DNA of 64,000 nt from Nostoc sp. 'Peltigera membranacea cyanobiont' 210A (lineage in GTDB: Bacteria > Cyanobacteriota > Cyanobacteriia > Cyanobacteriales > Nostocaceae): NCBI RefSeq assembly GCF_002246015.1, contig NZ_NOLJ01000006.1:128232-192231 (forward strand). The letters run 5' to 3'. The notes under the pieces are model-generated. The model did no database searches and was not told the origin of the DNA. It saw only the letters and a list, made by a program, of their open reading frames with translations. A program made the position numbers and the translations under genes. Positions 7,061 to 16,342 of this stretch are shown one piece after another (the first letter of the stretch is position 1; each line of letters opens with the position of its first letter).

Positions 7061-9604
7061 ATGCGTTTATCTCCCGTATTGCTGGCAGCAGTAGCAATTG
7101 CAGCCCCTTTGGGTGGCTCATTGAGTGCAAATGCAGAAACTGCCAACAGTTCAAAACAGACAACAGAAGTTTTGACACTAGAAACAAATCAGCAGCCAGA
7201 AAAGGACACTGGTCAGGTTAACTCTAGTAAAAGTCTAGAATCTCGACCTAAATCTACAGCAACTATAGAGGCGGAGCGTCCCCAATCCCGCGTCGTCGCA
7301 ATTTACCCTGCCAACCCAGCAGCGAGCGCGAATCCAGAGGTCATTGTGCCAACCTCCACAACGCCAACAACTGCACAAACCCCTGAAATCAATCCCGGCC
7401 CTACTCAACAGCCGTCTCCGGCTCCAGACATTCCAGCGCCAGAAATTCAACAACCAACGCCTTCCCCAACTCCTGAGACCACTCCAGTCCCAGAAAATGT
7501 CAATCCACCGACAACGGAACCTTTATTACCCACAACACCAGAACCATCAACCGCTCCAGAAATTCCCCCCCCAGCTAGTCAAGAAAGAACACCTGCGCCA
7601 TTCCCAGGCACTACTCCCAGTCCCCAGAATGTTAATCCACCGACAACTCCGGGCAATACTCCATTCCCAGGCGCTACTCCCACTCCACAGAATGTTACCC
7701 CACCGACAACTCCGGGCAATACTCAACCCAACACAGCCCCAGAAGCCAATGATCCCCGCGTACTGGTATCGGAAGTAGTAGTTAGATCCCAGGCTGGCCA
7801 ACTATCACCAGAACTGGAAAGCCAAGTTTACAGAGTAATTCGTACCCAACCAGGACAAACAACCACCCGCAGCCAACTGCAAGAAGATATTAACGCCATC
7901 TTTGGTACTGGCTTCTTCTCCAACGTCCAAGCAGCGCCAGAAGATACCCCCTTGGGAGTGCGGGTGAGCTTTGTTGTACAGCCTAACCCCGTTCTCAGTA
8001 AAGTAGAAGTACAAGCCAATCCGGGCACTGGTGTCGCTTCTGTACTACCAGCTAACACTGTGGATGAAGTATTTCGTGAGCAGTATGGCAAAATTCTCAA
8101 TCTGCGTGACTTGCAAGAAGGCATCAAGCAGTTAAACAAGCGGTATCAAGACCAAGGTTACGTACTAGCCAACGTGATTGGAGCGCCACAAGTCTCTGAA
8201 AACGGAGTTGTTACCTTACAAGTAGCAGAAGGGGTAGTAGAGAATATTAGAGTCCGGTTCCGCAATAAAGATGGTCAAGAGACAGACGAAAAGGGACAAC
8301 CAATTCGCGGACGGACACAGGAGTACATCATTACGCGAGAAGTCGAGTTGAAGCCAGGACAAGTATTCAATCGCAACACAGTGCAAAAAGACCTACAGCG
8401 CGTGTATGGACTGGGACTGTTTGAAGATGTGAATGTGTCCCTTGACCCTGGTACCGACCCCAGCAAGGTGGATGTAGTAGTGAATGTGGCTGAACGCAGC
8501 AGCGGTTCTATTGCCGCTGGGGCAGGGATTAGCTCTGCTAGCGGACTTTTTGGAACAGTTAGCTATCAACAGCAAAACCTGAACGGTAGGAACCAAAAAC
8601 TGGGGACAGAAATACAGGTAGGAGAACGGGAACTGCTGTTTGACGTGCGGTATACTGACCCCTGGATCGCAGGAGATCCTTACCGGACTTCCTACACAAC
8701 CAATATTTTCCGTCGCAATTCTATTTCGTTGATTTTCGATGGTAAAGATGAAGATATTAGGACGTTTGATCCGGGTAATCCCAACGATGTAGATTCTCAG
8801 GATCGCCCCCGGATTCTCCGTGTAGGTGGTGGTGTCACCTTTACCCGTCCCTTATCTGCCAACCCTTATAAAACTTCTGTCTGGACTGCCTCAGCGGGCT
8901 TACAGTATCAACGAGTTTCCGCCCGTGATGCTGATGGTAATCTGAGAAAAACAGGAGCGGTATTTGATGATGATACTGGAAACCGCCTGAGTGATGAAAT
9001 TCCACTGACCCTCTCTAGCAGCGGTCAAGACGATTTACTACTGTTGCAAGTGGGGGCACAGCGCGATCTCCGTAATAACCCCCTGCAACCCACTAGTGGT
9101 TCTTATCTCCGCTTTGGAGTCGATCAGTCAGTCCCAGTGGGGCTAGGCAACATCTTCCTGACCAGATTGCGGGGTAGCTACAGCCAATATTTACCCATTA
9201 AGCTGATTAGCCTCAGCAAAGGGGCACAAACCTTAGCATTTAACCTGCAAGCAGGAACCATCTTCGGTGACTTGCCTCCCTACGAAGCTTTTACCCTTGG
9301 GGGTAGCAACTCCGTTCGGGGTTATGAAGAAGGAGCATTAGGTAGTGGACGCTCTTATGTGCAAGCATCAGTTGAGTATCGGTTTCCAGTTTTTTCAGTA
9401 GTCAGCGGCGCACTATTTTTTGATCTCGGTAGTGACCTGGGAACTAGTACTAGGGCTGCTGAAGTGTTGAACAAAAATGGCAGTGGCTTTGGCTATGGTC
9501 TTGGCGTTCGCGTCCAATCTCCACTGGGGCCGATTCGGATTGACTACGGTATCAACGATGATGGTGACAGTCGGATTAATTTCGGTATTGGGGAAAGATT
9601 TTAA
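7061..9604 (+). CDS. Omp85/BamA-type outer-membrane assembly protein
   Basis: Inserts beta-barrel proteins into the outer membrane. With the ATG at 7061 (GAGGAA ribosome-binding site 11 bases upstream) the protein is 847 residues and opens with a signal peptide (MRLSPVLLAAVAIAAPLGG, cut near SANAE). The frame also extends upstream to 7022 without support. A low-complexity Pro/Thr/Gln region spans about residues 85-232. POTRA domains follow from about 233 (VSEVVVRSQAGQ; QLNKRYQDQGYVLANV; TREVELKPGQVFNR), then the C-terminal 16-strand barrel with the lid-loop motif GGSNSVRGYEEG and last strand RINFGIGERF. It matches the Anabaena Alr2269 type in layout and in its downstream lpx genes. Confidence 0.95.
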   Translation: MRLSPVLLAAVAIAAPLGGSLSANAETANSSKQTTEVLTLETNQQPEKDTGQVNSSKSLESRPKSTATIEAERPQSRVVAIYPANPAASANPEVIVPTSTTPTTAQTPEINPGPTQQPSPAPDIPAPEIQQPTPSPTPETTPVPENVNPPTTEPLLPTTPEPSTAPEIPPPASQERTPAPFPGTTPSPQNVNPPTTPGNTPFPGATPTPQNVTPPTTPGNTQPNTAPEANDPRVLVSEVVVRSQAGQLSPELESQVYRVIRTQPGQTTTRSQLQEDINAIFGTGFFSNVQAAPEDTPLGVRVSFVVQPNPVLSKVEVQANPGTGVASVLPANTVDEVFREQYGKILNLRDLQEGIKQLNKRYQDQGYVLANVIGAPQVSENGVVTLQVAEGVVENIRVRFRNKDGQETDEKGQPIRGRTQEYIITREVELKPGQVFNRNTVQKDLQRVYGLGLFEDVNVSLDPGTDPSKVDVVVNVAERSSGSIAAGAGISSASGLFGTVSYQQQNLNGRNQKLGTEIQVGERELLFDVRYTDPWIAGDPYRTSYTTNIFRRNSISLIFDGKDEDIRTFDPGNPNDVDSQDRPRILRVGGGVTFTRPLSANPYKTSVWTASAGLQYQRVSARDADGNLRKTGAVFDDDTGNRLSDEIPLTLSSSGQDDLLLLQVGAQRDLRNNPLQPTSGSYLRFGVDQSVPVGLGNIFLTRLRGSYSQYLPIKLISLSKGAQTLAFNLQAGTIFGDLPPYEAFTLGGSNSVRGYEEGALGSGRSYVQASVEYRFPVFSVVSGALFFDLGSDLGTSTRAAEVLNKNGSGFGYGLGVRVQSPLGPIRIDYGINDDGDSRINFGIGERF

Positions 9605-9808
9605 TTTGTCATTAGTCATTGGTCATTGGTCATTAGTGAATCAGAAAGGACAAATGACAATTAACTTTTCTGGATTAGCTTGCTAATTGTTACATTTACC
9701 TCAATACTGTTCCGATAAAGGGATTAATGACATTTTTCAGGGAATATCAGGGATTTTACCAAAACAGACGATGAACAATACTAAAGGAAATATATTAACT
9801 TTTCGGCT

Positions 9809-10675
9809 ATGCGACAGCACACTCTAGCTGCCCAAATCACCCAAATAGGGGTGGGACTGCATAGCGGTGTGAATACCCAGGTGCGGATACTACCAGCCGA
9901 GGCGGGAAGTGGACGCTACTTTGTGCGGGTGGATTTACCGGATTTGCCGATCGTTCCAGCCCAAGTTGCAGCAGTTAATCACACTGTTCTCTCAACTCAG
10001 TTGGGTAAGGGTAAGGTATATGTTCGCACGGTAGAGCATTTGTTGGCAGCACTTTCGAGTATGGGCGTGGATAATGCCCGAATTGAAATTGATGGCCCAG
10101 AAGTTCCACTTTTAGATGGTTCAGCAAGTGTGTGGACAGACAATATTGCCCAAGTTGGCTTAGTCTCACAAACCGTTAACAACCAAGTTCCCTTGGCTAT
10201 TACAGAACCAATATGGGTCTATCAAGGGGATGCCTTTGTATGTGCCCTCCCAGCACCAGAAACCCGCTTTAGTTACGGTATTGATTTTGACCTGCCTGCT
10301 ATTGGTAATCAATGGCATAGTTGGTTGCTAACCGCTGAACTAGAAAACGCTTCTGCTAGCTTTGCTAAGGAAATTGCTCCTGCGCGTACTTTTGGGTTAC
10401 TGCATCAAATTGAACACTTACAAAAAACAGGGTTAATTAAAGGTGGCAGTTTGGATAATGCACTCGTTTGTGGGCCAGAAGGCTGGCTAAATCCACCATT
10501 GAGATTTGCAAATGAGCCAGTCCGTCATAAAATCTTGGATTTAGTAGGAGATTTGAGTTTACTAGGAACTTTTCCTCGTGCTCATTTTTTAGCGTATAAA
10601 GCCAGTCATAATTTACACATTCAACTGGCTCAGAAAATTTTAGATTTTGGACTTAGGCTTACCTCAGTCGAATGA
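9809..10675 (+). CDS. lpxC: UDP-3-O-acyl-N-acetylglucosamine deacetylase LpxC
   Basis: Zinc-dependent first committed step of lipid A synthesis. 288 residues; two-domain LpxC fold with zinc ligands H77 (TVEHLLAAL), H240 and D244 (RHKILDLVGDL), and a catalytic-type His at 267 (ASHNLH). The substrate-contact segment IDGPEVPLLDGSA is intact. The start has AGGAAA upstream. It opens the lpxC-fabZ-lpxA-lpxB run and follows Omp85 by about 200 bases of repeat-containing spacer. Confidence 0.97.
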   Translation: MRQHTLAAQITQIGVGLHSGVNTQVRILPAEAGSGRYFVRVDLPDLPIVPAQVAAVNHTVLSTQLGKGKVYVRTVEHLLAALSSMGVDNARIEIDGPEVPLLDGSASVWTDNIAQVGLVSQTVNNQVPLAITEPIWVYQGDAFVCALPAPETRFSYGIDFDLPAIGNQWHSWLLTAELENASASFAKEIAPARTFGLLHQIEHLQKTGLIKGGSLDNALVCGPEGWLNPPLRFANEPVRHKILDLVGDLSLLGTFPRAHFLAYKASHNLHIQLAQKILDFGLRLTSVE

Positions 10676-10779
10676 TTTTAGATTTTAGATTTGATCTAAA
10701 GTTTACATCTAGGATTATTAAGGCTTTGGATATACGCCTGCCTACTCAACTTTTAGATAAAAAATCAACTACACGGCCA

Positions 10780-11310
10780 ATGTCAATCCTCATTGAAGTG
10801 AATACCATCAATACGACTACACTTACATCTACTGAACCACAGGGTATAAATGAGATTACAATCAGTTCTGAGATTAAAACAACTTTCACATCTGAAGAAA
10901 TTCAGAAATTGCTACCCCATCGCTACCCATTTTTACTTGTAGACAAAATAATTGACTACGTGCCAGGTAAAAAAGCTGTTGGGGTTAAAAATGTCACTAT
11001 CAACGAACCCCATTTTCAAGGACATTTTCCTGAACGTCCACTGATGCCAGGGGTGCTAATTGTTGAATCAATGGCACAAGTTGGAGGCATTGTCCTAACT
11101 CAAATGTCTTCGGTAGAAGGCGGGCTGTTCGTCTTCGCTGGTATCGATAAAGTTCGCTTTCGTCGCCAGGTCGTGCCGGGGGATCAACTAGTAATGACGG
11201 TGGAACTGTTATGGGTAAAACAACGTCGTTTCGGTAAGATGCAAGGTCGTGCCGAAGTTGATGGTCAACTTGCTTGTGAAGGGGAATTAATGTTCTCTTT
11301 GGTTAGCTAA
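10780..11310 (+). CDS. fabZ: 3-hydroxyacyl-ACP dehydratase FabZ
   Basis: Dehydrates beta-hydroxyacyl-ACP in fatty acid elongation and balances acyl-chain flow against LpxA and LpxC. The hot-dog core starts at IQKLLPHRYPFLLVDKI; the catalytic His is in HFQGHFPERPLMPG and the Glu in IVESMAQ. From ATG 10780 the protein is 176 residues, with about 40 residues ahead of the core. The frame continues upstream to an ATG at 10672 that overlaps the lpxC stop (ATGA), which would give 212 residues. I prefer 10780 because the extra leader (DFRFDLKFTSRIIKALD) looks like translated spacer. The overlap start remains possible through translational coupling. Confidence 0.93.
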   Translation: MSILIEVNTINTTTLTSTEPQGINEITISSEIKTTFTSEEIQKLLPHRYPFLLVDKIIDYVPGKKAVGVKNVTINEPHFQGHFPERPLMPGVLIVESMAQVGGIVLTQMSSVEGGLFVFAGIDKVRFRRQVVPGDQLVMTVELLWVKQRRFGKMQGRAEVDGQLACEGELMFSLVS

Positions 11311-11621
11311 AAGTTTGCTTTCGTGGTATGGGTATAGCCGTGAAATGCCCCTACTGAATCCTGAAAAAGGATAACAGTTAAAAAATCCACAACAGCATCT
11401 GAATAATTTCTTGATTTTCGCCGCCCTCTCTACGAGACGCACTCACAAACACACTTAACTTGCTTTGCCCGACACTTTCGTTCACTGAAATATTTCACAC
11501 TCAACAACGCCAGTCGCCTCAATGGGGCGGTAGTCGGTACAACTCTCTTAACCAGAGTAACGCGCTGCCTCAAAAACCCCGCCTGGCGCTGGATTATTAA
11601 GACAGTTCTGGAGATTCACCC
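11311..11621. other. Spacer between fabZ and lpxA, nothing recognised
   Basis: About 310 bases with no convincing frame. It holds scattered short inverted segments (for example CCCCGCCTGGCGCTGG near 11578) and a GGAG ribosome-binding site for lpxA at its right end. It is unusually long for the inside of an lpx operon. Confidence 0.5.
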
Positions 11622-12440
11622 TTGAAAACGCTAATTCATCCAACTGCTGTAATTCATCCGAAATCGGAACTCCACCATACAGTGCAAGTCGGTGCCTATG
11701 CTGTGATTGGAGCGCATGTCAAAGTGGGCCCTGAAACAATAATCGGTGCTCATGCAGTGCTAGAGGGGCCTTGTGAAATTGGGGCGCAAAATCAGATTTT
11801 TACAGGTGCAGCCATCGGCATGGAACCCCAGGATCTGAAGTTTGTAGGAGAACCAACCTGGGTCAAAATTGGTGATAACAACTTAATTCGTGAGTACGTT
11901 ACCATTAACCGCGCTACCGGTGCAGGTGAAGCGACGGTAATTGGTGACGGTAATCTTTTGATGGCTTATGTCCATGTGGCTCATAACTGCGTGATTGAAG
12001 ACCAGGTAGTGATTGCTAACTCTGTGGCGTTGGCTGGTCATGTCCATATAGAGTCACGTGCTAGGCTCAGTGGAGTTTTAGGTGTCCATCAATTTGTGCA
12101 TATTGGTAGACAAGCAATGGTGGGAGGTATGGCACGTATTGACCGGGATGTGGCCCCATATATGCTAGTGGAGGGAAATCCAGCGCGGGTGCGAACCCTC
12201 AATCTTGTCGGACTCAAACGGTCTGGTATGGACTCAGCAGATTTGCTTATGCTGAAAAAAGCCTTCCGCATTCTCTACCGTTCTAATTTGTCTTTTAAGG
12301 ATGCTTTGGAACAGTTGGAATTGTTAGGGGATAGCGAAGAATTGCAGCATCTGCGACGCTTCCTGCTACTTTCTCAGATGCCTGGAAGACGTGGCTTGAT
12401 TCCCAGTAAAGGGAAAAAAGGCGCAAGTGATGAATCGTGA
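11622..12440 (+). CDS. lpxA: UDP-N-acetylglucosamine acyltransferase LpxA
   Basis: Transfers the 3-hydroxyacyl chain from ACP to UDP-GlcNAc, the first step of lipid A synthesis. 272 residues. The N-terminal part is a left-handed beta-helix of hexapeptide repeats (IHPTAVIHPKSELH, VGAYAVIGAHVKVG and onward), with the catalytic His region in YVHVAHNCVIED. The C-terminal helical domain runs from about 195. The start codon is TTG at 11622, set by TGGAG about 9 bases upstream and by the family N terminus (KTLIHPTAVIHP). Confidence 0.96.
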   Translation: MKTLIHPTAVIHPKSELHHTVQVGAYAVIGAHVKVGPETIIGAHAVLEGPCEIGAQNQIFTGAAIGMEPQDLKFVGEPTWVKIGDNNLIREYVTINRATGAGEATVIGDGNLLMAYVHVAHNCVIEDQVVIANSVALAGHVHIESRARLSGVLGVHQFVHIGRQAMVGGMARIDRDVAPYMLVEGNPARVRTLNLVGLKRSGMDSADLLMLKKAFRILYRSNLSFKDALEQLELLGDSEELQHLRRFLLLSQMPGRRGLIPSKGKKGASDES

Positions 12441-12668
12441 AATGTAAGATATATCATGTCCGTCGAATTACCCATAATCAAAGCACCCCACCCCCAACCC
12501 CTCCCCGCAAGCGAGGAGGGGAGTAAGAGCGTAGCGGGGAGTGGTTCTAAAGAATTGTGGTTAATTGCCCAGACATCATAATTTATGAGTTATGAGTTGA
12601 TGAATTAAAATTTTAACTCCTCACTCCTAACTCCTAACTCCTAGTTTTTACTAATTACCAATTATCAA
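12441..12668. repeat. Spacer with palindromic and heptamer repeats
   Basis: Contains a G+C-rich palindromic stretch (CCCCTCCCCGCAAGCGAGGAGGGG, 12495-12519 region) related to the centre of the MITE-like elements near 19.9 and 36.7 kb. A hairpin made of GAGTTATGAGTTGA and TCCTAACTCCTAACTCC units follows at about 12587-12648. The same units form hairpins at about 32.35, 52.7 and 55.75 kb. Confidence 0.6.
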
Positions 12669-13838
12669 ATGCGGATATTTATCAGCACTGGCGAAGTATC
12701 TGGCGATTTACAAGGGTCGCTACTAATTTCAGCGCTGAAGCGTCAAGCTGTGGCGATTGGGTTGGAATTAGAGATTGTGGCGCTGGGTGGCGAAAAAATG
12801 GTAGAGGCTGGGGCAACTCTGTTGGGAAATACCAGTAGTATTGGCTCAATGGGTATTCTAGAAGGGCTGCCTTATGTTTTACCGACTCTTCAGGTGCAAC
12901 GTCAGGCGATCGCTTCCTTAAAGCAAAATCCACCTGACTTGGTAGTGCTGATCGATTATATGACTCCCAATCTGGAAATTGGGACTTATATGAAACAGCA
13001 TCTGCCAGATGTACCTGTGGTGTATTACATTGCTCCCCAAGAGTGGGCTTGGTCAATAAGTTTGCGGAGAACTAACCGGATTATTGGTTTTACAGATAAG
13101 CTGTTGGCAATCTTTCCACAAGAAGCCCGTTACTTTCGCGAGAAAGGCGCAAATGTTAGTTGGGTGGGACATCCTTTGGTTGACCGAATGCAAGATGCTC
13201 CTAGTAGGGAAGCAGCTCGTGCAACACTGGGGATTGCACCAGAAGAAATTGCGATCGCACTCCTCCCCGCCTCTCGCCGCCAAGAACTAAAATATCTTTT
13301 ACCAATTATTTTTCAAGCTGCCCAAACTATTCAAGCTAAATTACCTGAAGTTCGTTTCTGGATTCCCTTATCGCTGGAAGTCTATAGACAGCCAATTGAA
13401 GAGGCTATTGAGCGTTACGGTTTGCGGGCGACAGTTATATCAGGTCAACAAATGGAAGTTTTTGCCGCAGCTGATTTTGCTATTAGCAAATCTGGTACTG
13501 TCAATCTAGAACTTGCTCTGTTAAATGTGCCGCAAGTTGTAGTTTATCGCCTTAGTCGTCTGACTGCGTGGATAGCTCGGAAAATTCTCAAAGGTTCAAT
13601 AACCTTCGCATCGCCACCTAATTTAGTTGTGATGAAGCCGATTGTGCCAGAATTTTTACAAGAGCAAGCCACAGCAGAAAATATTACCCAAGCAGCGATG
13701 GAACTACTACTCAATCCCAGTCGCAGAGAGCAAACTTTGCTAGATTATGAAGAAATGCGGCAAAGTTTGGGAGAAGTTGGGGTTTGCGATCGCGCTGCTC
13801 AAGAAATTTTGCAAATGGTGGCGGGGACTGGGGACTAG
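12669..13838 (+). CDS. lpxB: Lipid-A-disaccharide synthase LpxB
   Basis: GT19 glycosyltransferase that condenses UDP-2,3-diacylglucosamine with lipid X. 389 residues, normal length. Seen: N-terminal FISTGEVSGDLQGSLLI, LIDYMTPNLEIG, VVYYIAPQEWAW, GHPLVDRM, LLPASRRQELKYLLP, and the donor site AISKSGTVNLELAL with PQVVVYRLSRLT. It ends the lpx run; there is no LpxD or LpxK in this window. Its last bases overlap an open upstream extension of the next gene, which is not used. Confidence 0.96.
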   Translation: MRIFISTGEVSGDLQGSLLISALKRQAVAIGLELEIVALGGEKMVEAGATLLGNTSSIGSMGILEGLPYVLPTLQVQRQAIASLKQNPPDLVVLIDYMTPNLEIGTYMKQHLPDVPVVYYIAPQEWAWSISLRRTNRIIGFTDKLLAIFPQEARYFREKGANVSWVGHPLVDRMQDAPSREAARATLGIAPEEIAIALLPASRRQELKYLLPIIFQAAQTIQAKLPEVRFWIPLSLEVYRQPIEEAIERYGLRATVISGQQMEVFAAADFAISKSGTVNLELALLNVPQVVVYRLSRLTAWIARKILKGSITFASPPNLVVMKPIVPEFLQEQATAENITQAAMELLLNPSRREQTLLDYEEMRQSLGEVGVCDRAAQEILQMVAGTGD

Positions 13839-13915
13839 GAAAATTTTGTATATTTAATACGCCATACTCAATACCCAATCCCCAATACCCAATCCCCAAT
13901 CCCTTTAGAGGTGTC

Positions 13916-15184
13916 ATGGCTTATGAGATGAAAAAACAAAGAGCGATCGCAGTTGATTTATTCGCTGGTGCGGGCGGTATGACTCTTGGCTTTGAGCAAG
14001 CTGGTTTTGATGTGCTGGCGTCTGTGGAAATCGACCCGATCCATTGTGCAACACATGAGTTTAACTTCCCTTATTGCTCAGTATTATGCAAAAGTGTTGT
14101 GGATACAACCGGGCAAGAAATTAGGAATCGGTCTAAGATTGGCGATCGCGAAATTGATGTGGTAATTTGTGGCTCACCATGTCAAGGATTTTCCCTAATT
14201 GGGAAACGGGCTGTTGATGACCCCCGAAACTCTTTGGTGTTTCACTTCCATCGGCTGGTTTTTGAGCTAAAACCAAAATTCTTTGTGATGGAAAATGTCC
14301 GGGGAATTACAGTTGGTGAACATAAACAAATCCTCCAAACATTAATTAGCGATTTTAGAATTCACGGCTATAAAGTAGAAGAAAATTATAAAATTCTCAA
14401 TGCTGCAAATTACGGAGTACCACAGTCCCGCGAGAGATTATTTCTTATAGGTGCAAGGGAGGATGTAGAATTACCGAAATATCCTCAGCCGATTACTAAA
14501 CAAGCTTTACTAAATAATTTAAATTCTAAAAAAATATCTGACATTTCATCGAGTCCTACAGTATGGGATGCAATTGGAGATTTACCTGAAATAGAAAAAT
14601 ATCCAGAGTTACTAACAAGAGATTGGGTTGTTGCAGACTACGAAAAGCCTAGTAATTATGCTCTTGTACTTCGCGGGATCAAATGCCTAAATGATGATTA
14701 TTCTTACAAACGAGAATATGATTTGCGAATACTTTCTTCAAGTTTAAGAACAAAACATTCTGCGGAAACTGTTAAACGTTTTCAGGAGACTCAACAAGGC
14801 GAGAGAGAAAAAATTAGTCGTTTTCATAAGCTACATCCTGCTGGTGTCTGTAATACTTTAAGAGCCGGAACAGATAAGTATAGGGGTTCTTTCACATCTC
14901 CGAGACCGATTCATCCATCTACGCCGCGCTGTATCACCGTCAGGGAAGCGGCGAGATTGCATTCTTACCCCGATTGGTTTAGATTTCATGTAACCAAATG
15001 GCACGGATTTCGACAAGTTGGTAACTCTGTACCACCGTTACTAGCAAAGGCTGTGGCGTCAGAAATTATTCGCAGTTTGAATATTTCGCCTTTTAAGCCG
15101 AGTTTGGGATACCAGTTGGGAGAGGAGAAGCTACTACAATTTAATATGTCCCAAGCGGCACAATATTATCAGCGGGACTGCTAA
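13916..15184 (+). CDS. DNA (cytosine-5-)-methyltransferase, no partner nuclease seen
   Basis: Methylates cytosine at C5 in a short DNA target. With ATG at 13916 (AGAGGT upstream) it has 422 residues; the open frame back to 13784 crosses repeat DNA and the lpxB end and is discarded. Motifs in order: I DLFAGAGGMTLGFEQAG (about 14-30), IV GSPCQGFS with catalytic Cys89, VI ENVRG (126-130), VIII PQSRERLFLIG (169-179), IX/X REAARLHSYPDWFRF and QVGNSVPPLLAKAVA. The target-recognition region lies between VIII and IX. No restriction endonuclease flanks it, so it looks like a solitary methylase. In Synechocystis the comparable solitary enzyme methylates CGATCG, the HIP1 core; whether this is its orthologue cannot be read from sequence alone. 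Confidence 0.93.
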   Translation: MAYEMKKQRAIAVDLFAGAGGMTLGFEQAGFDVLASVEIDPIHCATHEFNFPYCSVLCKSVVDTTGQEIRNRSKIGDREIDVVICGSPCQGFSLIGKRAVDDPRNSLVFHFHRLVFELKPKFFVMENVRGITVGEHKQILQTLISDFRIHGYKVEENYKILNAANYGVPQSRERLFLIGAREDVELPKYPQPITKQALLNNLNSKKISDISSSPTVWDAIGDLPEIEKYPELLTRDWVVADYEKPSNYALVLRGIKCLNDDYSYKREYDLRILSSSLRTKHSAETVKRFQETQQGEREKISRFHKLHPAGVCNTLRAGTDKYRGSFTSPRPIHPSTPRCITVREAARLHSYPDWFRFHVTKWHGFRQVGNSVPPLLAKAVASEIIRSLNISPFKPSLGYQLGEEKLLQFNMSQAAQYYQRDC

Positions 15185-15215
15185 GAATACACTTTGTAAT
15201 ATGTGCAAGGTTGGG

Positions 15216-16181
15216 CTAAGTCCAAGCGCGGAAGAATGTACTATCTTCCCAGACATTAGCAGCCCGCCCTGCGATCGCTGTTAATTCTGGCTCCTTCAGG
15301 GGTACAAAAGCCCGTGCTATCTTGACATTATTCTCTAATTGTGGGACTGTCTGTGCTGCAATCACGCAACAATGAACCCCAGGCTGAGACAGTGTGTAAC
15401 CTAAAGCTTCCTCCATACCTGTCAACGCACCTGATTTAAACAGCCGACCATAAGCCAAAACTTTCATCGCAATCACACCAACATTTTTTTCTTGAGCAAC
15501 TGGTAGAACCACTGGAATAAATGGACGTGGGTGGTGTTTGTCGGCGGCATTTACAGGAATCAGTGTAGTGTGGAAAGGATAGCGACGTAACCCTTCAGCA
15601 ATTACTTGAGGGTCGTGATGTCCGGTGATCCCAGCAAAACGCACCAATTTTTGTTCTATGGCTTCTTCTAAAGCTTTAATTGCACCAGATGAACTAAAGA
15701 TGGTGTCGAGTTCTTCTGAAAAAGAGACGCGATGCAACTGCCACAAATCGAGATAATCTGTATTGAGACGTTTAAGCGATCGCTCCAATTCTCGCCATGC
15801 ACCATCCCGATCTCTTTGATCGGTCTTGCTTGCTAGAAACAGCTTTGAGCGATGGGGTGGTAGCACTTTGCCTAAATAATCTTCACTCGGCCCATAACTA
15901 GCTGCTGTATCAAAGTAGCGAATGCCAAGTTCTAGCGCTCTTTGAATAATTGCCTTAGCATCACCCTCTTTTCCTTCGCCGCCGGATAGTGGCATTTGTC
16001 CTGCTCCAAACCCGAAGATAGGCAGATTTACTTCCGTGCGTCCCAGTACTCGTTCTGGGATAGTTGCTGGCGGTGTGGCGGTGTTGGTAGTATTTTGCTC
16101 AAAAGCATTAGTTGCCACAATACCTCCAGTTATAGCAATGCTGGTAATTAGGAAATTACGCCGCGTTTTTCCTTCTGTCAT
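15216..16181 (-). CDS. Aldo/keto reductase with Tat-type signal
   Basis: NAD(P)H-dependent oxidoreductase of the aldo/keto reductase superfamily, 321 residues. The N terminus has a twin-arginine signal (TRRNFLITSIAITGGIVA), so it is probably exported folded or membrane-anchored. The barrel begins near VLGRTEVNLPIFGFGAGQ. Catalytic tetrad candidates: Asp and Tyr in YFDTAASYGPSEDYLG, Lys in LFLASKTDQ, His in LWQLH. Substrate unknown. It converges with the methyltransferase gene, with only about 30 bases between the two stops. Confidence 0.9.
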   Translation of the reverse strand: MTEGKTRRNFLITSIAITGGIVATNAFEQNTTNTATPPATIPERVLGRTEVNLPIFGFGAGQMPLSGGEGKEGDAKAIIQRALELGIRYFDTAASYGPSEDYLGKVLPPHRSKLFLASKTDQRDRDGAWRELERSLKRLNTDYLDLWQLHRVSFSEELDTIFSSSGAIKALEEAIEQKLVRFAGITGHHDPQVIAEGLRRYPFHTTLIPVNAADKHHPRPFIPVVLPVAQEKNVGVIAMKVLAYGRLFKSGALTGMEEALGYTLSQPGVHCCVIAAQTVPQLENNVKIARAFVPLKEPELTAIAGRAANVWEDSTFFRAWT

Positions 16182-16342
16182 GATTGGCTTCGGGGGCGAA
16201 ATAACTTTTATTAAAAAATTTTAGCTAGAGAGAATTAACCGAATATCCTTCTAAAGGATAAATCCATCACATTTCATCAGGATAGGTAAAAATAAGAGCG
16301 ATCGCACTGCTTTTTCTAGTTTAGCTTTGAGGTGCGATCGCG

